A stretch of DNA of 64,000 nucleotides from Prolixibacteraceae bacterium (lineage in GTDB: Bacteria; Bacteroidota; Bacteroidia; Bacteroidales; Prolixibacteraceae): the NCBI GenBank assembly GCA_003506435.1, contig DOAQ01000013.1, positions 1-64,000 on the forward strand, written 5' to 3'. How positions within the stretch are numbered: the stretch's first letter is position 1; every line of letters starts with the position of its first letter. A model generated the notes under the pieces. It did no database searches, was not told the DNA's origin, and saw nothing but the letters and a program-made list of their open reading frames with translations. The position numbers were made by a program, and so were the translations under genes. Shown one piece after another: positions 17,501 through 26,320 of the stretch.

Positions 17501-19633
17501 TTATTTTCTGTTTTCATTCCGAAGAATGGCTTTTTCAAACTGTTTTACAATTTCCGGATCGAATGCGGCCAGTTTTTTCCATTCTTCCGAACCGTAAACG
17601 CCGGCCTGTGAATAATCGAATTCCCGGAACCCGATTTTCCGGGCAACAGATTTATTTTTTATTCTGAAATCGAAGGCCGAAGGGTTGACAAATCCCGGAT
17701 CGGCAATAATCGAATGCACATCTTTTCCCGCTTTTTGCCATTCGGCGAACGATTGATTTTTAAACTGAATGTTTTTGTTGCGCGGGTCCCAGTAACAATT
17801 TTTGTCAGTTTGCAGATTGATTTTATTCCAGTTACTCGTAAGTAAATCGCCAATATTGAACCAAATTATGTTATTGCTGAAGGTGAACGAAAGATGATCT
17901 TCAATGCGGGTTGCCTGCAACTGGGCTTTCATATTGTTCGCCAGAATATTGTTGCGGATGATGTTTTCTTTTCCGTAGTGCTGATGGAACCCGGAGTTTT
18001 TGCAGTTGTAAACGAGGTTGTTTTCCATCACAATCCCGGTTGAACCTTCGTCGGTATACAATCCCCAGCCGCCGTAATCGAACGAATACACGTGATGGAT
18101 GACATTATTATTGACAGTGGTCCCTTCGGAACCGCCCAGGCAATAAACCCCGCCCATGTCGCACAATTCGCCCCAACCGAGATGATGGATATGGTTGAAT
18201 TCTATTTTATTGCGTTTCGACGGACTATATGTATAACCCCAAACCCAGCCAACTGAAACACCGGAATACCGGAAATCGGCAATTTCGTTGTGTATAATCT
18301 GGTTGTCGCTGGTATTAAATAAGGTTACTCCCACCGCACAGGGGAACACAAAACCACCCGAACGGATAATGTTGTTATCGATGACAATATTTTGGGTCAG
18401 GTTCTCCGGTTTGTCAGGCTGCACATAATTCCCGATTTTTACGCCGCCTGCGCCCAGATCGTGAAAATAGCAATGCTCAATCCTGCAATTGGTACAGGCA
18501 TTGCGGAACCAGATGGCATTATTGCCGGTATTCGATATTTCGCAATCTACAAAACTGATGTTTTCAGCAAAATCGGCCATTACCGAAGCTTCGACCGGAA
18601 AGGCAGCTTGTGCCGGTTCGTTGCCGTTGGCGGGCATTTTATATGCTGAAACCTGAAAAGACAGTCCTTCGAAACGAATATTTTTTACCTTTTCACCGGT
18701 TTCGTCATTCCCTTTCAGAATAATGAACTGGCCGGAAACAGGCGCTGTTGCAACTGTATTTTCAATGGTTTCGCCGGGGCGCGGAATGTAAAATAAATAG
18801 CCCGAACGGTCGAGGAACCATTCGCCGCAGGTATCCAGGGCCGCCTGATAGTTTTCAATTGTGTACCGGGTTTTGTTGTCGTATTTATTCCACTGGCGCA
18901 TTCCCTCGCCAATCACCACCAAAGACAACGAATCGCAGTCGAAACCACTGATCTTTCTTCGAGAATTGTCCCATTTGTGATAAAATGTGATTACCGCATT
19001 TTCAAAATCATCTTGTGTGAAATTTTTCAAAATACCGGCACCATCTGGATTAAGTTTCATGTTTTGGACAGCCAGTTTCGAGTAGTACTCGTTCAACGGG
19101 ATAACTGTTTTTTCTGAAACATCTTTCAGGAAAAAAAATCCTGAATTGGGCGATTTTGCCCGGACAGCGCGTTTCCCATTCACATACAATTGTTCAAAGT
19201 TCCAACCATATTGTGCTACTTCAGGTATTTTTATCCGCCAGAGTGTTTGCGATACTTTTTCAAAAGGCTGAAGTTTTGTTCCTCCGTAAATAACCGGAGA
19301 AGCATTTTCTTCTGTTTTAAAAACAAGCGGAGATTCAGTAGTTCCCGAATCTTCCGGTCCAAGCACCAGCGGTTCCTGCATGAAATATTCGCCGTCGCTG
19401 ATGATTATTTGAAGTGGGCCGGTTCGTTTTTCCGAAGCTTTTAATTTCCGAAGCTGGTCAATTGCCCTGTTCAGGCTGGCCACCGGTAGTTCCTTCGTTC
19501 CGGGATTTTGGTTGTTTCCGGAGGCCGATACATGGATTTTTATCTCAACGGCCTGTATTTCTTTTGGATGAATCAGAAAAAAAAATGCAGGAAGTGCTAT
19601 AAAAGTAAAAAAGGTTCGTAGGCTTAGGTTCAT
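17501..19633 (-). CDS. Right-handed parallel beta-helix protein, GH141-like (second copy)
   Basis: 710 residues with a signal peptide (about 1-28). The mature protein begins with IKIHVSASGNNQNPGTKELP (31-50) and SLNRAIDQLRKLK, the same entry layout as the neighbouring 680-residue protein. An inserted beta-domain (about 110-290) contains VNGKRAVRAKSPNSGFF, and beta-helix rungs follow (CTNCRIEHCYFHDLGAGGVK, NIVIDNNIIRSGGFVF, NKIEFNHIHHLGWGELCDMG). The motif GVYCLGGSEGT followed by WGLYTDEGSTGI is typical of the GH141-like group. Likely a periplasmic exo-acting hydrolase; sugar specificity unknown. The two copies are clearly different in sequence, so they probably attack different linkages. Confidence 0.75.
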   Translation of the reverse strand: MNLSLRTFFTFIALPAFFFLIHPKEIQAVEIKIHVSASGNNQNPGTKELPVASLNRAIDQLRKLKASEKRTGPLQIIISDGEYFMQEPLVLGPEDSGTTESPLVFKTEENASPVIYGGTKLQPFEKVSQTLWRIKIPEVAQYGWNFEQLYVNGKRAVRAKSPNSGFFFLKDVSEKTVIPLNEYYSKLAVQNMKLNPDGAGILKNFTQDDFENAVITFYHKWDNSRRKISGFDCDSLSLVVIGEGMRQWNKYDNKTRYTIENYQAALDTCGEWFLDRSGYLFYIPRPGETIENTVATAPVSGQFIILKGNDETGEKVKNIRFEGLSFQVSAYKMPANGNEPAQAAFPVEASVMADFAENISFVDCEISNTGNNAIWFRNACTNCRIEHCYFHDLGAGGVKIGNYVQPDKPENLTQNIVIDNNIIRSGGFVFPCAVGVTLFNTSDNQIIHNEIADFRYSGVSVGWVWGYTYSPSKRNKIEFNHIHHLGWGELCDMGGVYCLGGSEGTTVNNNVIHHVYSFDYGGWGLYTDEGSTGIVMENNLVYNCKNSGFHQHYGKENIIRNNILANNMKAQLQATRIEDHLSFTFSNNIIWFNIGDLLTSNWNKINLQTDKNCYWDPRNKNIQFKNQSFAEWQKAGKDVHSIIADPGFVNPSAFDFRIKNKSVARKIGFREFDYSQAGVYGSEEWKKLAAFDPEIVKQFEKAILRNENRK

Positions 19634-19705
19634 GGTTATATGGTTTTTGATAGTTTTACTACATCATAAATTTATTTCCTTAAAATTAATAGAAGGCGCA
19701 TGTTG

Positions 19706-22162
19706 CTATAATTTTACCAATTTACAGGAACTGTTGTTTTCTATTTTTACCTGAAAGTCATTCGGCACATCCAACTTGTATTTGATCTGATTTCCTGTTT
19801 TTTTCCATTCCAGTTGGACAGAACCATTCTCAAGCGGAATTACTCCGCTGCATTCGGTCAGGTCAATATCAGTAAACTGAATAGTTACTGTTTTTTTGAT
19901 ATAATCAATATTGTTGATTCCCAGTATGTCACGATACAAAACATGCCCCAGATATGATGCAAACCCGTGGTTGCAACTGGCCTGCGATCCCATATTTTCC
20001 CACAAGGTTCCTGTACGCTCTGCCATGTAATAGAAATAATCCTGAATCTCGTTCAGTAATTGAGTTTGCAGTCCATAGCGCGAAAGAATATCCATTCGCA
20101 GGTAGTTGCCAATAAATGCGTTGGCCAGATATACGTCGGGGTAGGTAACGGCATCGTTCCGGTTTGGACCAAATTCTGTTGTCAGTTTTTTCCATAATTC
20201 AGGATGCGTGACGGGAGTTGCTATATTGAAAAAGAAAGCATAGTACTGGCAGACTTCAGTGGTATTATTGGTTACCTTGAGTTTTCCGTTCGCTTCACGG
20301 ATAGCATTGTCAATAAAAAAAGTTCCGTTAAACGATTGTTTTCGAATGGTTTGCCGGATGCGGTCTGCTTTTTCCTTCCAGTCATTGTTGTTGTAAAGTC
20401 CGGCGGCTTTTTCCAGAGCTGAGCAGTACAGCATATTGGTCGGATAATTTACATCGCGCACAAAACTGTTGGCTTTCGACCATTCTACGAAAATCCAGCT
20501 TTCCAACTTTTCCAGCAGTCCATCGTTATTTTCGAACCGGGCAAAATAACCGAGCAATTTTTCAATACGGGGCTTCAGTTGAGCCACCAAAACCGGGTCG
20601 CCGCCGCGTTTTGCATAATCGTCAATCTGAATGATGAACCACAGGGACCAGTTCGGGATAAAAACCCCGTCGTTGTGATCGGCCGGATAACACATCGGGA
20701 GCATTCCTTCAGGCAAATATTCAAAGTTTTTTGGAAGTGCATAATTTTCGTAGAAATTGTGCGCCACGTCCGATTTTCCGGTGAAATCTTTTTCCATGAT
20801 GGCCGAAAAATAACTGTCGCAGAGCCATCCTGCACGTTCGCGCGAGGGGCAATCCATAAAAATATCCACTGCATTTTGCCGGAAAGTTTGCCGGGCAGCT
20901 TTGTATATTTCATTCAGTTTATAGTTGCTGCATGAAAATGTCGCCTGCTGGTTTTCAGGATACGCGTATTCACGCAGATAAATATCCTGAAGCCGACAGC
21001 TTCCATTCAGGACAATCATTTTCAGATATTTGAAAGTATAAGATTCAAATGTTTCGAGTTGGTAATCGCCCGGTTCCAGTTCGTACATAATCTGGTTGTT
21101 TACGTCCGACATTCGTTTTTTTGTGTTCACATCTCCGTCAGTCAGTATTTCATCAAAATAGAAAACGACTTTGGACGGTTCGCTGCAACTTATTTTACTA
21201 CCGATAAATCCGGAAAGATTGAAGCCAAAGTTGAATGTAATAAATTCATCTTTTTTCAGAGAAACAGGCTTTCCGTTAAATGGCTTCGAAATAGTATCCT
21301 GCGTTTGGTTCGTTATTTCCTGAATAAACTGCGAAGGTGTAACTTCCAAATCATCTTCATTATAGCCTTTTAGTTTCTCACTGATCTGGGTTAACGAGCG
21401 GTCTTTTTTATATTTGTCCGGCTTTTGAATGAGAACAGTGCCTTGAGACCAAACGGCTTTTGGGTGAACTTTCCCAAATTCAGGGATTAGTAAATTTCGC
21501 GGAAGCAATTTTATGGATGGCTGAATGGCTGTTTTTAGCAATTCGACCGGCGCTTTGGCTGAAATTTTCCACTGATCGAAATTGTTTTTCAGCCGGTAGT
21601 ATTCAGTAAACGGGCGTTGAAAGCTGTACCGTTCCACTTTTTGCAGACGTTCTTTTACCTGAAATGCTTCGAATCCCGGGTCTGTGCCGGTTGCCAGTAT
21701 AATTTGTCCGCCCGATTCGATTTCAGCCTGTAAAAAGGAAGGCTGATCGAGCATGTAATAACTATTTACATTGTACCCTGCAACTTCAATTGCAATGATG
21801 TTTTCACCGTTTTTAACCTGTTTTCCAAGATTGTATTCGTCGATCCGGAAATAGCTGTGGGCCGAACGCGCCGGGCCGTATCCCAAAAATTCGCCATTTA
21901 AAAATACCCGGTAAAGCGTTGATGCAGTTATTCGTAGTTTAAAATCCTGATTTTTTTTAGCCTGAAATGCCCCTCGAAAACCAAGGTTCAGGTTCATCTC
22001 TGTTTCACGTCCTTCGGCCCAAACGGGCAAGGCTTTTTTCATCAGTTTTGCATTCCCGGTTTCTTCTGAAAAAGCATAATAACGTGGAAATAAATTCAGG
22101 AAGAATATGAAAAACAAAGAAATCCAAAGCTTAAAGGAAGTCTGGTTGTAGCATTTAATCAT
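19706..22162 (-). CDS. Alpha-L-rhamnosidase-like glycoside hydrolase (GH78)
   Basis: 818 residues with a signal peptide (hydrophobic 12-30). N-terminal beta-sandwich domains (about 40-400) include FLNGEFLGYGPARS (87-100), the pattern of the accessory domain of GH78 enzymes. The alpha/alpha6 barrel carries DCPSRERAGWLCDS (437-450); Glu442 matches the catalytic general acid of GH78 (canonical DCPqRdErlGW, here one residue shorter before Gly). A second acidic region is WIFVEWSKAN (556-565), a candidate for the base. It would remove terminal alpha-L-rhamnose, as found in rhamnogalacturonans, ulvan-like or bacterial polysaccharides. The atypical catalytic spacing means a related sugar cannot be excluded. 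Confidence 0.85.
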   Translation of the reverse strand: MIKCYNQTSFKLWISLFFIFFLNLFPRYYAFSEETGNAKLMKKALPVWAEGRETEMNLNLGFRGAFQAKKNQDFKLRITASTLYRVFLNGEFLGYGPARSAHSYFRIDEYNLGKQVKNGENIIAIEVAGYNVNSYYMLDQPSFLQAEIESGGQIILATGTDPGFEAFQVKERLQKVERYSFQRPFTEYYRLKNNFDQWKISAKAPVELLKTAIQPSIKLLPRNLLIPEFGKVHPKAVWSQGTVLIQKPDKYKKDRSLTQISEKLKGYNEDDLEVTPSQFIQEITNQTQDTISKPFNGKPVSLKKDEFITFNFGFNLSGFIGSKISCSEPSKVVFYFDEILTDGDVNTKKRMSDVNNQIMYELEPGDYQLETFESYTFKYLKMIVLNGSCRLQDIYLREYAYPENQQATFSCSNYKLNEIYKAARQTFRQNAVDIFMDCPSRERAGWLCDSYFSAIMEKDFTGKSDVAHNFYENYALPKNFEYLPEGMLPMCYPADHNDGVFIPNWSLWFIIQIDDYAKRGGDPVLVAQLKPRIEKLLGYFARFENNDGLLEKLESWIFVEWSKANSFVRDVNYPTNMLYCSALEKAAGLYNNNDWKEKADRIRQTIRKQSFNGTFFIDNAIREANGKLKVTNNTTEVCQYYAFFFNIATPVTHPELWKKLTTEFGPNRNDAVTYPDVYLANAFIGNYLRMDILSRYGLQTQLLNEIQDYFYYMAERTGTLWENMGSQASCNHGFASYLGHVLYRDILGINNIDYIKKTVTIQFTDIDLTECSGVIPLENGSVQLEWKKTGNQIKYKLDVPNDFQVKIENNSSCKLVKL

Positions 22163-22199
22163 GGTTTGTCAGGTTTAATTTAGAGCTTGAAAGATACAA

Positions 22200-23378
22200 T
22201 TATTCTTTGTTTTGGGACAAATGTTTTTTAACAAATGGCCAGACACCGTCTTTGTAATAGCGGTGTCCTTCCGCCCCTTCATACAACTCGCAGTTATCAG
22301 GAACTCCCGCAGCGGTATAGATTTGTTTCAGGTGATCAAATGCTTTGCGCGATTCTTCGATCGGGAAGATTTTATCCAGTTTCCCGTGAACAGCACAAAA
22401 TGGGCGCGGGGCAATTAACCCGGCAACATCGGCCATTTCGCCCAGTTGCATGATACCCGGAACATAATTGCATTCGCAATGGTGGATGCTGCCGATACTG
22501 CCAGTGAATGTGCAAAAATATGACGACGGCACGGCAACTGAAATACGGGTGTCGCAGGCTGCGGCAAACAGGGTCACTGTTCCACCCCCGGAGTTGCCGG
22601 TCACCACTACTTTTTGCTGATCGACAGGCAGATTTGCAAACGCCCAGTCGATGAGTTTTGATATGTCCCAAACCCGGTCGCCGATGGGTGTGCGGCCAAC
22701 CAGGATATCGTGCATCAAAAGGGTACGGCACGACGAGGTTGCATCTTTTTTGATGTCTTCCTGTGTGCGGGTTTCTCCAAATCCACGGGTCGTTGGGGCA
22801 ATGGCAAAATAGCCCTCTTTCACGGCCTGAATGGCAACATCACGTTCTCCTTCTTCACCGCTTGCCCGTTCTTCTTCCGAATTATAGATACCGGCGTACA
22901 ATTCTGTATTTTTCGAATGTCCGTGTGGTGCAATGACCAATCCCCGGGGCTGATCTGCATTTTTGGGACGGAGTAAAATAAATGGCAGAGGAACGGTCGG
23001 TTCAGTCCATATCAGCCAATGTTCGCGGATGGCAAAGTCAATATCTTCCGACGATAACATTTCTGCTTTGGGTTTATAAGCAGCGAATTGCGCTTCTAAA
23101 ATATTCAGTCCGAGCAATTTTTTTAATTCCGGGCGGAATGCTTTTTGCCATTTTTCGAAATCCCGGAGGGAAGAGCCGTTGAAAGCATATTTCATTTTTG
23201 CATTGGCATAAATGCCGGCAAAATGAGTAGGGGAGTCGTATTTGCCGACTTTCAGATTTGCAGAATTTGTCGATTCCGGAATATTTATACTCCGGCACTG
23301 TGGAAGAAACAGCATGATAACGAGCAATAGCCCGATACCTGATGAACTTTTGAGATGTAAAAATAATTTCATGTACAT
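22200..23378 (-). CDS. Acetylxylan-esterase-like alpha/beta hydrolase
   Basis: 392 residues with a hydrophobic N-terminus and possible lipobox ending at Cys28 (FLPQC). The nucleophile elbow is VTGNSGGG (Ser263), the acid is in HGKLDKIFP (Asp335) and the base in EGAEGHRYY (His372), so the full Ser-Asp-His triad is present. The arrangement matches the acetylxylan esterase (AXE1)/dienelactone-hydrolase group often seen in glycan loci. It would remove acetyl or other acyl groups that block glycoside hydrolases. An alternative start is the ATG two codons downstream. It lies 30 bases after the sialidase-fold gene and 37 before the GH78 gene. Confidence 0.8.
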   Translation of the reverse strand: MYMKLFLHLKSSSGIGLLLVIMLFLPQCRSINIPESTNSANLKVGKYDSPTHFAGIYANAKMKYAFNGSSLRDFEKWQKAFRPELKKLLGLNILEAQFAAYKPKAEMLSSEDIDFAIREHWLIWTEPTVPLPFILLRPKNADQPRGLVIAPHGHSKNTELYAGIYNSEEERASGEEGERDVAIQAVKEGYFAIAPTTRGFGETRTQEDIKKDATSSCRTLLMHDILVGRTPIGDRVWDISKLIDWAFANLPVDQQKVVVTGNSGGGTVTLFAAACDTRISVAVPSSYFCTFTGSIGSIHHCECNYVPGIMQLGEMADVAGLIAPRPFCAVHGKLDKIFPIEESRKAFDHLKQIYTAAGVPDNCELYEGAEGHRYYKDGVWPFVKKHLSQNKE

Positions 23379-23408
23379 TGGTCTTTTATTGGTTTCGGGT
23401 TGAACATT

Positions 23409-24593
23409 TTAGTTGATTTCCAGAATAGTTCCTGCGATGTACCGGGTTCCGTTATCATGATTAAAATAATAAACCACCAGCGCCCGGTTTTTATCCAGCA
23501 TGGTTGACCAGGAATAACCCAGATCACCAGAACCGCCATCATCGCGAATGATAAATTCCTGTGCTGTTTCAAAGTCGGTACATTCCGGGTTTAAAATCCG
23601 TGCCCGGATACCATACGGGGTATTCCGGTATCCGTATGTTAGTAAAACCCGGCGGTCGGGCAACATTAGCGCATGCAACGGGTAGCCGTAAAAACCCATG
23701 CTTTGCCATTGAAACGATTTTCCACCATCGGTGGAACGGGCAATGCAGGAAAGTTGATCAGGCATGTTAGCGGTACGCAGGAACGCAACCAGATCACCTT
23801 TGGGTGTTTCGTATATGGAGGTTTCGTTAAACGATATTTTTTCATCTACAGCAACCGGACAGGAGTAATCCCATGTGAGTCCTTTATTTTCTGAGATCAT
23901 CAGGTATACTGAAGTTTTTGATGGCGAATCAGCGTCTTTGGCTGCGACAGCCCAGAATAGTTTCCCATTTTTACCTTCGCACAAAGCGCCCCTGTTGTAT
24001 GCAGGAAGAGGTTTTCCCCAAACATCCACCTGAATATCAGCAGGAACATGAGGTGGATAAAACGGTCCCTGCCACTTCTTCCCGCCATTGGTAGAACGCA
24101 CCAAATATCCTCCCAGAAATGTAAAAACCGGAGAATAATTCTTTTTGCTATTTATCAGCGATATTTTCCGGTTGAGAATGCTGTCGGCATTCGGACAAAT
24201 GGGCGACCATGTATAACTTGTACAAATCAAGGTTTCATCTTTTAGCTGCAACAGACATGGATCTTGTGAACCTCCAAACGGATAGGCGAAGATCAAATCC
24301 GGCTCTTTGGTCCAGTTTTCCGCGTTGCGGGAACGAACCATTACCATATAGCTGTTCGGATCGGTATGCGCAATACCTTGTTCACCAAATAACCTACGTT
24401 CAGGAGCCCTGCGAAATGCAACCAGAATCTCCCCATTTGGACGTTTTACGACAGATGGAAATGCTGAATAAAACAACGAATCTTTATAAATGATGACATC
24501 TTTTACTTTTCGGATACCCGGTAATTTATCCTGTGCAGAAACCGATCCGAAGAAACAAAATGCAATAATTGAAAAACAAAATAAAGTCTTCAT
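23409..24593 (-). CDS. Sialidase-fold (BNR/Asp-box) six-bladed propeller hydrolase
   Basis: 394 residues with a clear signal peptide (1-20, cleavage after SVSA). Three Asp boxes are visible: STNGGKKW (167-174), SENKGLTW (234-241) and STDGGKSF (287-294). RPNGEILVAFRR (51-62) supplies an arginine pair near the position of the sialidase arginine triad, and FNETSIYE (255-262) a candidate acidic residue. The fold is certain; the substrate is not, because many such propellers in environmental Bacteroidota do not act on sialic acid. With no other sialic-acid genes here (no NanA or NanE), a different acidic or deoxy sugar is more likely. Confidence 0.75.
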   Translation of the reverse strand: MKTLFCFSIIAFCFFGSVSAQDKLPGIRKVKDVIIYKDSLFYSAFPSVVKRPNGEILVAFRRAPERRLFGEQGIAHTDPNSYMVMVRSRNAENWTKEPDLIFAYPFGGSQDPCLLQLKDETLICTSYTWSPICPNADSILNRKISLINSKKNYSPVFTFLGGYLVRSTNGGKKWQGPFYPPHVPADIQVDVWGKPLPAYNRGALCEGKNGKLFWAVAAKDADSPSKTSVYLMISENKGLTWDYSCPVAVDEKISFNETSIYETPKGDLVAFLRTANMPDQLSCIARSTDGGKSFQWQSMGFYGYPLHALMLPDRRVLLTYGYRNTPYGIRARILNPECTDFETAQEFIIRDDGGSGDLGYSWSTMLDKNRALVVYYFNHDNGTRYIAGTILEIN

Positions 24594-24612
24594 TGTATTG
24601 ATTTTTGGTAGT

Positions 24613-26292
24613 TTAAAAATTCGTTTTTACAATATCGAGCTCATTCCCGTCAGTAGATATTTTCATGGTCACCTTCCTGTTCCCTGTAAATTTATATACA
24701 ATTTCATCATTTTCCCCAATCCATGGTTTTACAAGTTTTTTCAAGTCATCGCCAGCCATATCATCAGTAATTATCCATTTCCCCTTTCCATCCTTAAATT
24801 CTTTTGTCCCTCCTGAATATTTGGTAACAAATTTCTTTGGAGCAAAACGTTGAGATGTTACAACGACAAGGCCGTTTTTCTTAACGAGAGAACACACATC
24901 AGTCAGCGTTTGATCGCTCATAAACAAACCGCATAAAAAGGCAAGTTTAACGGTTTTTAAATGTTCCTTTGCAACGTTATCATCAAATACTACGGGCGAA
25001 TTTGTCGGGGCAAAAGACCGGTGCGGCATGCCCTCGTAATAATTACCGGCATTCCATGAAAGGCTTTCTTTTTTCACCATTCCATGCGTGATGGTATGCC
25101 ATGCTTTTATCCATTCTTCTGAAGCGGGACTTGTATTGAGGTTATAAGCTCCAAAAAGCCAGTCTTTCCAGTACAGGTCAATCTTTTGGCCTTTTTCCTG
25201 AACGGTACAAAATACATTTTTCCCCTGTCCCCATTCGGTATCGTCAAAACGGATAATGGCGATCTGGGGTTCAAAATCACGGAACGTGTAGGCGCGCGGG
25301 TTCGAGGGTATGTATTCTTTTACAAAAGCCTTGAAAACCTCACCTCTTTCTCCCAGCTTAACGTTCTGATTTTCGTCAGAAGAATAAAGACTACCGATGT
25401 TTTCGACATACGCCTTGTCGGCCCCAGCCCAATAGGCAAACAGCAGGTTCCCCTGCAATTCTTCAGCACTATGTCCCGGATAGGTGTTGTGGTTCCAGAA
25501 ATCCAGACAGGCCCACATTTCCTGATTGTACTGAAGGCAAGCGCCCATCGCGCAGGCTGCCCACACATTCGACCAGTTTTCCTTCATTTGCTTGTATGCG
25601 GGAGTCATCCCGGCCCTGGCAAAATTGTGGAAAAGCACCGGCCACACATGTTCGGTCAGCACTTTCCCGTTGCCAAATCCCCGGCAATAATCAACCAGCG
25701 ATTTAGCCCCTTCGTAAACCGCTTTATCTGCCGATTTAAAGTCCATTCCGGTAGGTTCGGCAAGGCTCACCAGTTCGACACCCGGATTGCGCAAAGTGAG
25801 GGTCAGGTTACGGGTAATCTGGGAATGCTCCAGTTCATCGTATATTGTTCCCCAAAAAGCAGGTGACTGATGAATGCTTTTCAGCACCTGTGGCGGAAAC
25901 CTGAACTGATGCAGGCCGTCAGGCTGTTTAACCCAGTTATGCCCGTCTTTACTAAACATATCCAGGCCCCAGTTGCCTGATTCCACATTAAAAACTATTT
26001 TCAGATTTTTGTCATCAGCACGGTCAAGCAGCTTTTTTAGTTTTGTAGCTTCTTCTTCAATGGTGCCTTTGGGGCCACGGTATTTGTAGATGATGAAATC
26101 AACACCCAGAGCATCCATTGCCGGATAATTGAAAAACTCATCGGGTTGAAATTTGTCGCCCGAATTATCAATACCGATATAAAAGTTTTTAATGTTTCTG
26201 TCCTGTTTCCCGTTTTGTGCATAACCTAAACCGGTTAAAAGCAAACCTGCAACCATGCATAAAAACATGGCTTTTATATTTCTGTTTCTCAT
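24613..26292 (-). CDS. Exported TIM-barrel-like protein of unknown family with a GATase-like C-terminus
   Basis: 559 residues from the ATG at 26290-26292, which opens into a signal peptide (1-25, ending GYAQ); the open frame extends upstream into the end of the GH92 gene but without sense. Residues about 35-290 look like a beta/alpha barrel: DALGVDFIIYKYRGPKG (60-76), LKIVFNVESGNWGLDMF (97-113), WGTIYDELEH (147-156, Glu153 and Glu155 as candidate catalytic acids), VLTEHVWP (211-218). The C-terminal half resembles a Rossmann-like trimerisation/GATase-like domain (LKTVKLAFLCGLFMSDQTLT) and a short beta tail. I cannot assign a GH family. Position after GH92 suggests action on the same glycan. 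Confidence 0.6.
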   Translation of the reverse strand: MRNRNIKAMFLCMVAGLLLTGLGYAQNGKQDRNIKNFYIGIDNSGDKFQPDEFFNYPAMDALGVDFIIYKYRGPKGTIEEEATKLKKLLDRADDKNLKIVFNVESGNWGLDMFSKDGHNWVKQPDGLHQFRFPPQVLKSIHQSPAFWGTIYDELEHSQITRNLTLTLRNPGVELVSLAEPTGMDFKSADKAVYEGAKSLVDYCRGFGNGKVLTEHVWPVLFHNFARAGMTPAYKQMKENWSNVWAACAMGACLQYNQEMWACLDFWNHNTYPGHSAEELQGNLLFAYWAGADKAYVENIGSLYSSDENQNVKLGERGEVFKAFVKEYIPSNPRAYTFRDFEPQIAIIRFDDTEWGQGKNVFCTVQEKGQKIDLYWKDWLFGAYNLNTSPASEEWIKAWHTITHGMVKKESLSWNAGNYYEGMPHRSFAPTNSPVVFDDNVAKEHLKTVKLAFLCGLFMSDQTLTDVCSLVKKNGLVVVTSQRFAPKKFVTKYSGGTKEFKDGKGKWIITDDMAGDDLKKLVKPWIGENDEIVYKFTGNRKVTMKISTDGNELDIVKTNF

Positions 26293-26320
26293 TGATTCGA
26301 ATAATTTATTAATCTGATAT

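Noticed and set aside
23409..24593. True sialidase with a sialic-acid pathway
   Set aside because: The fold fits, but no sialic-acid lyase, epimerase or transporter genes are present, so the name is kept at fold level.
25186..25866. Plus-strand open frame (about 226 codons)
   Set aside because: Antisense to the unclassified barrel gene at 24613-26292, with no domain and no spacing to act as a gene.
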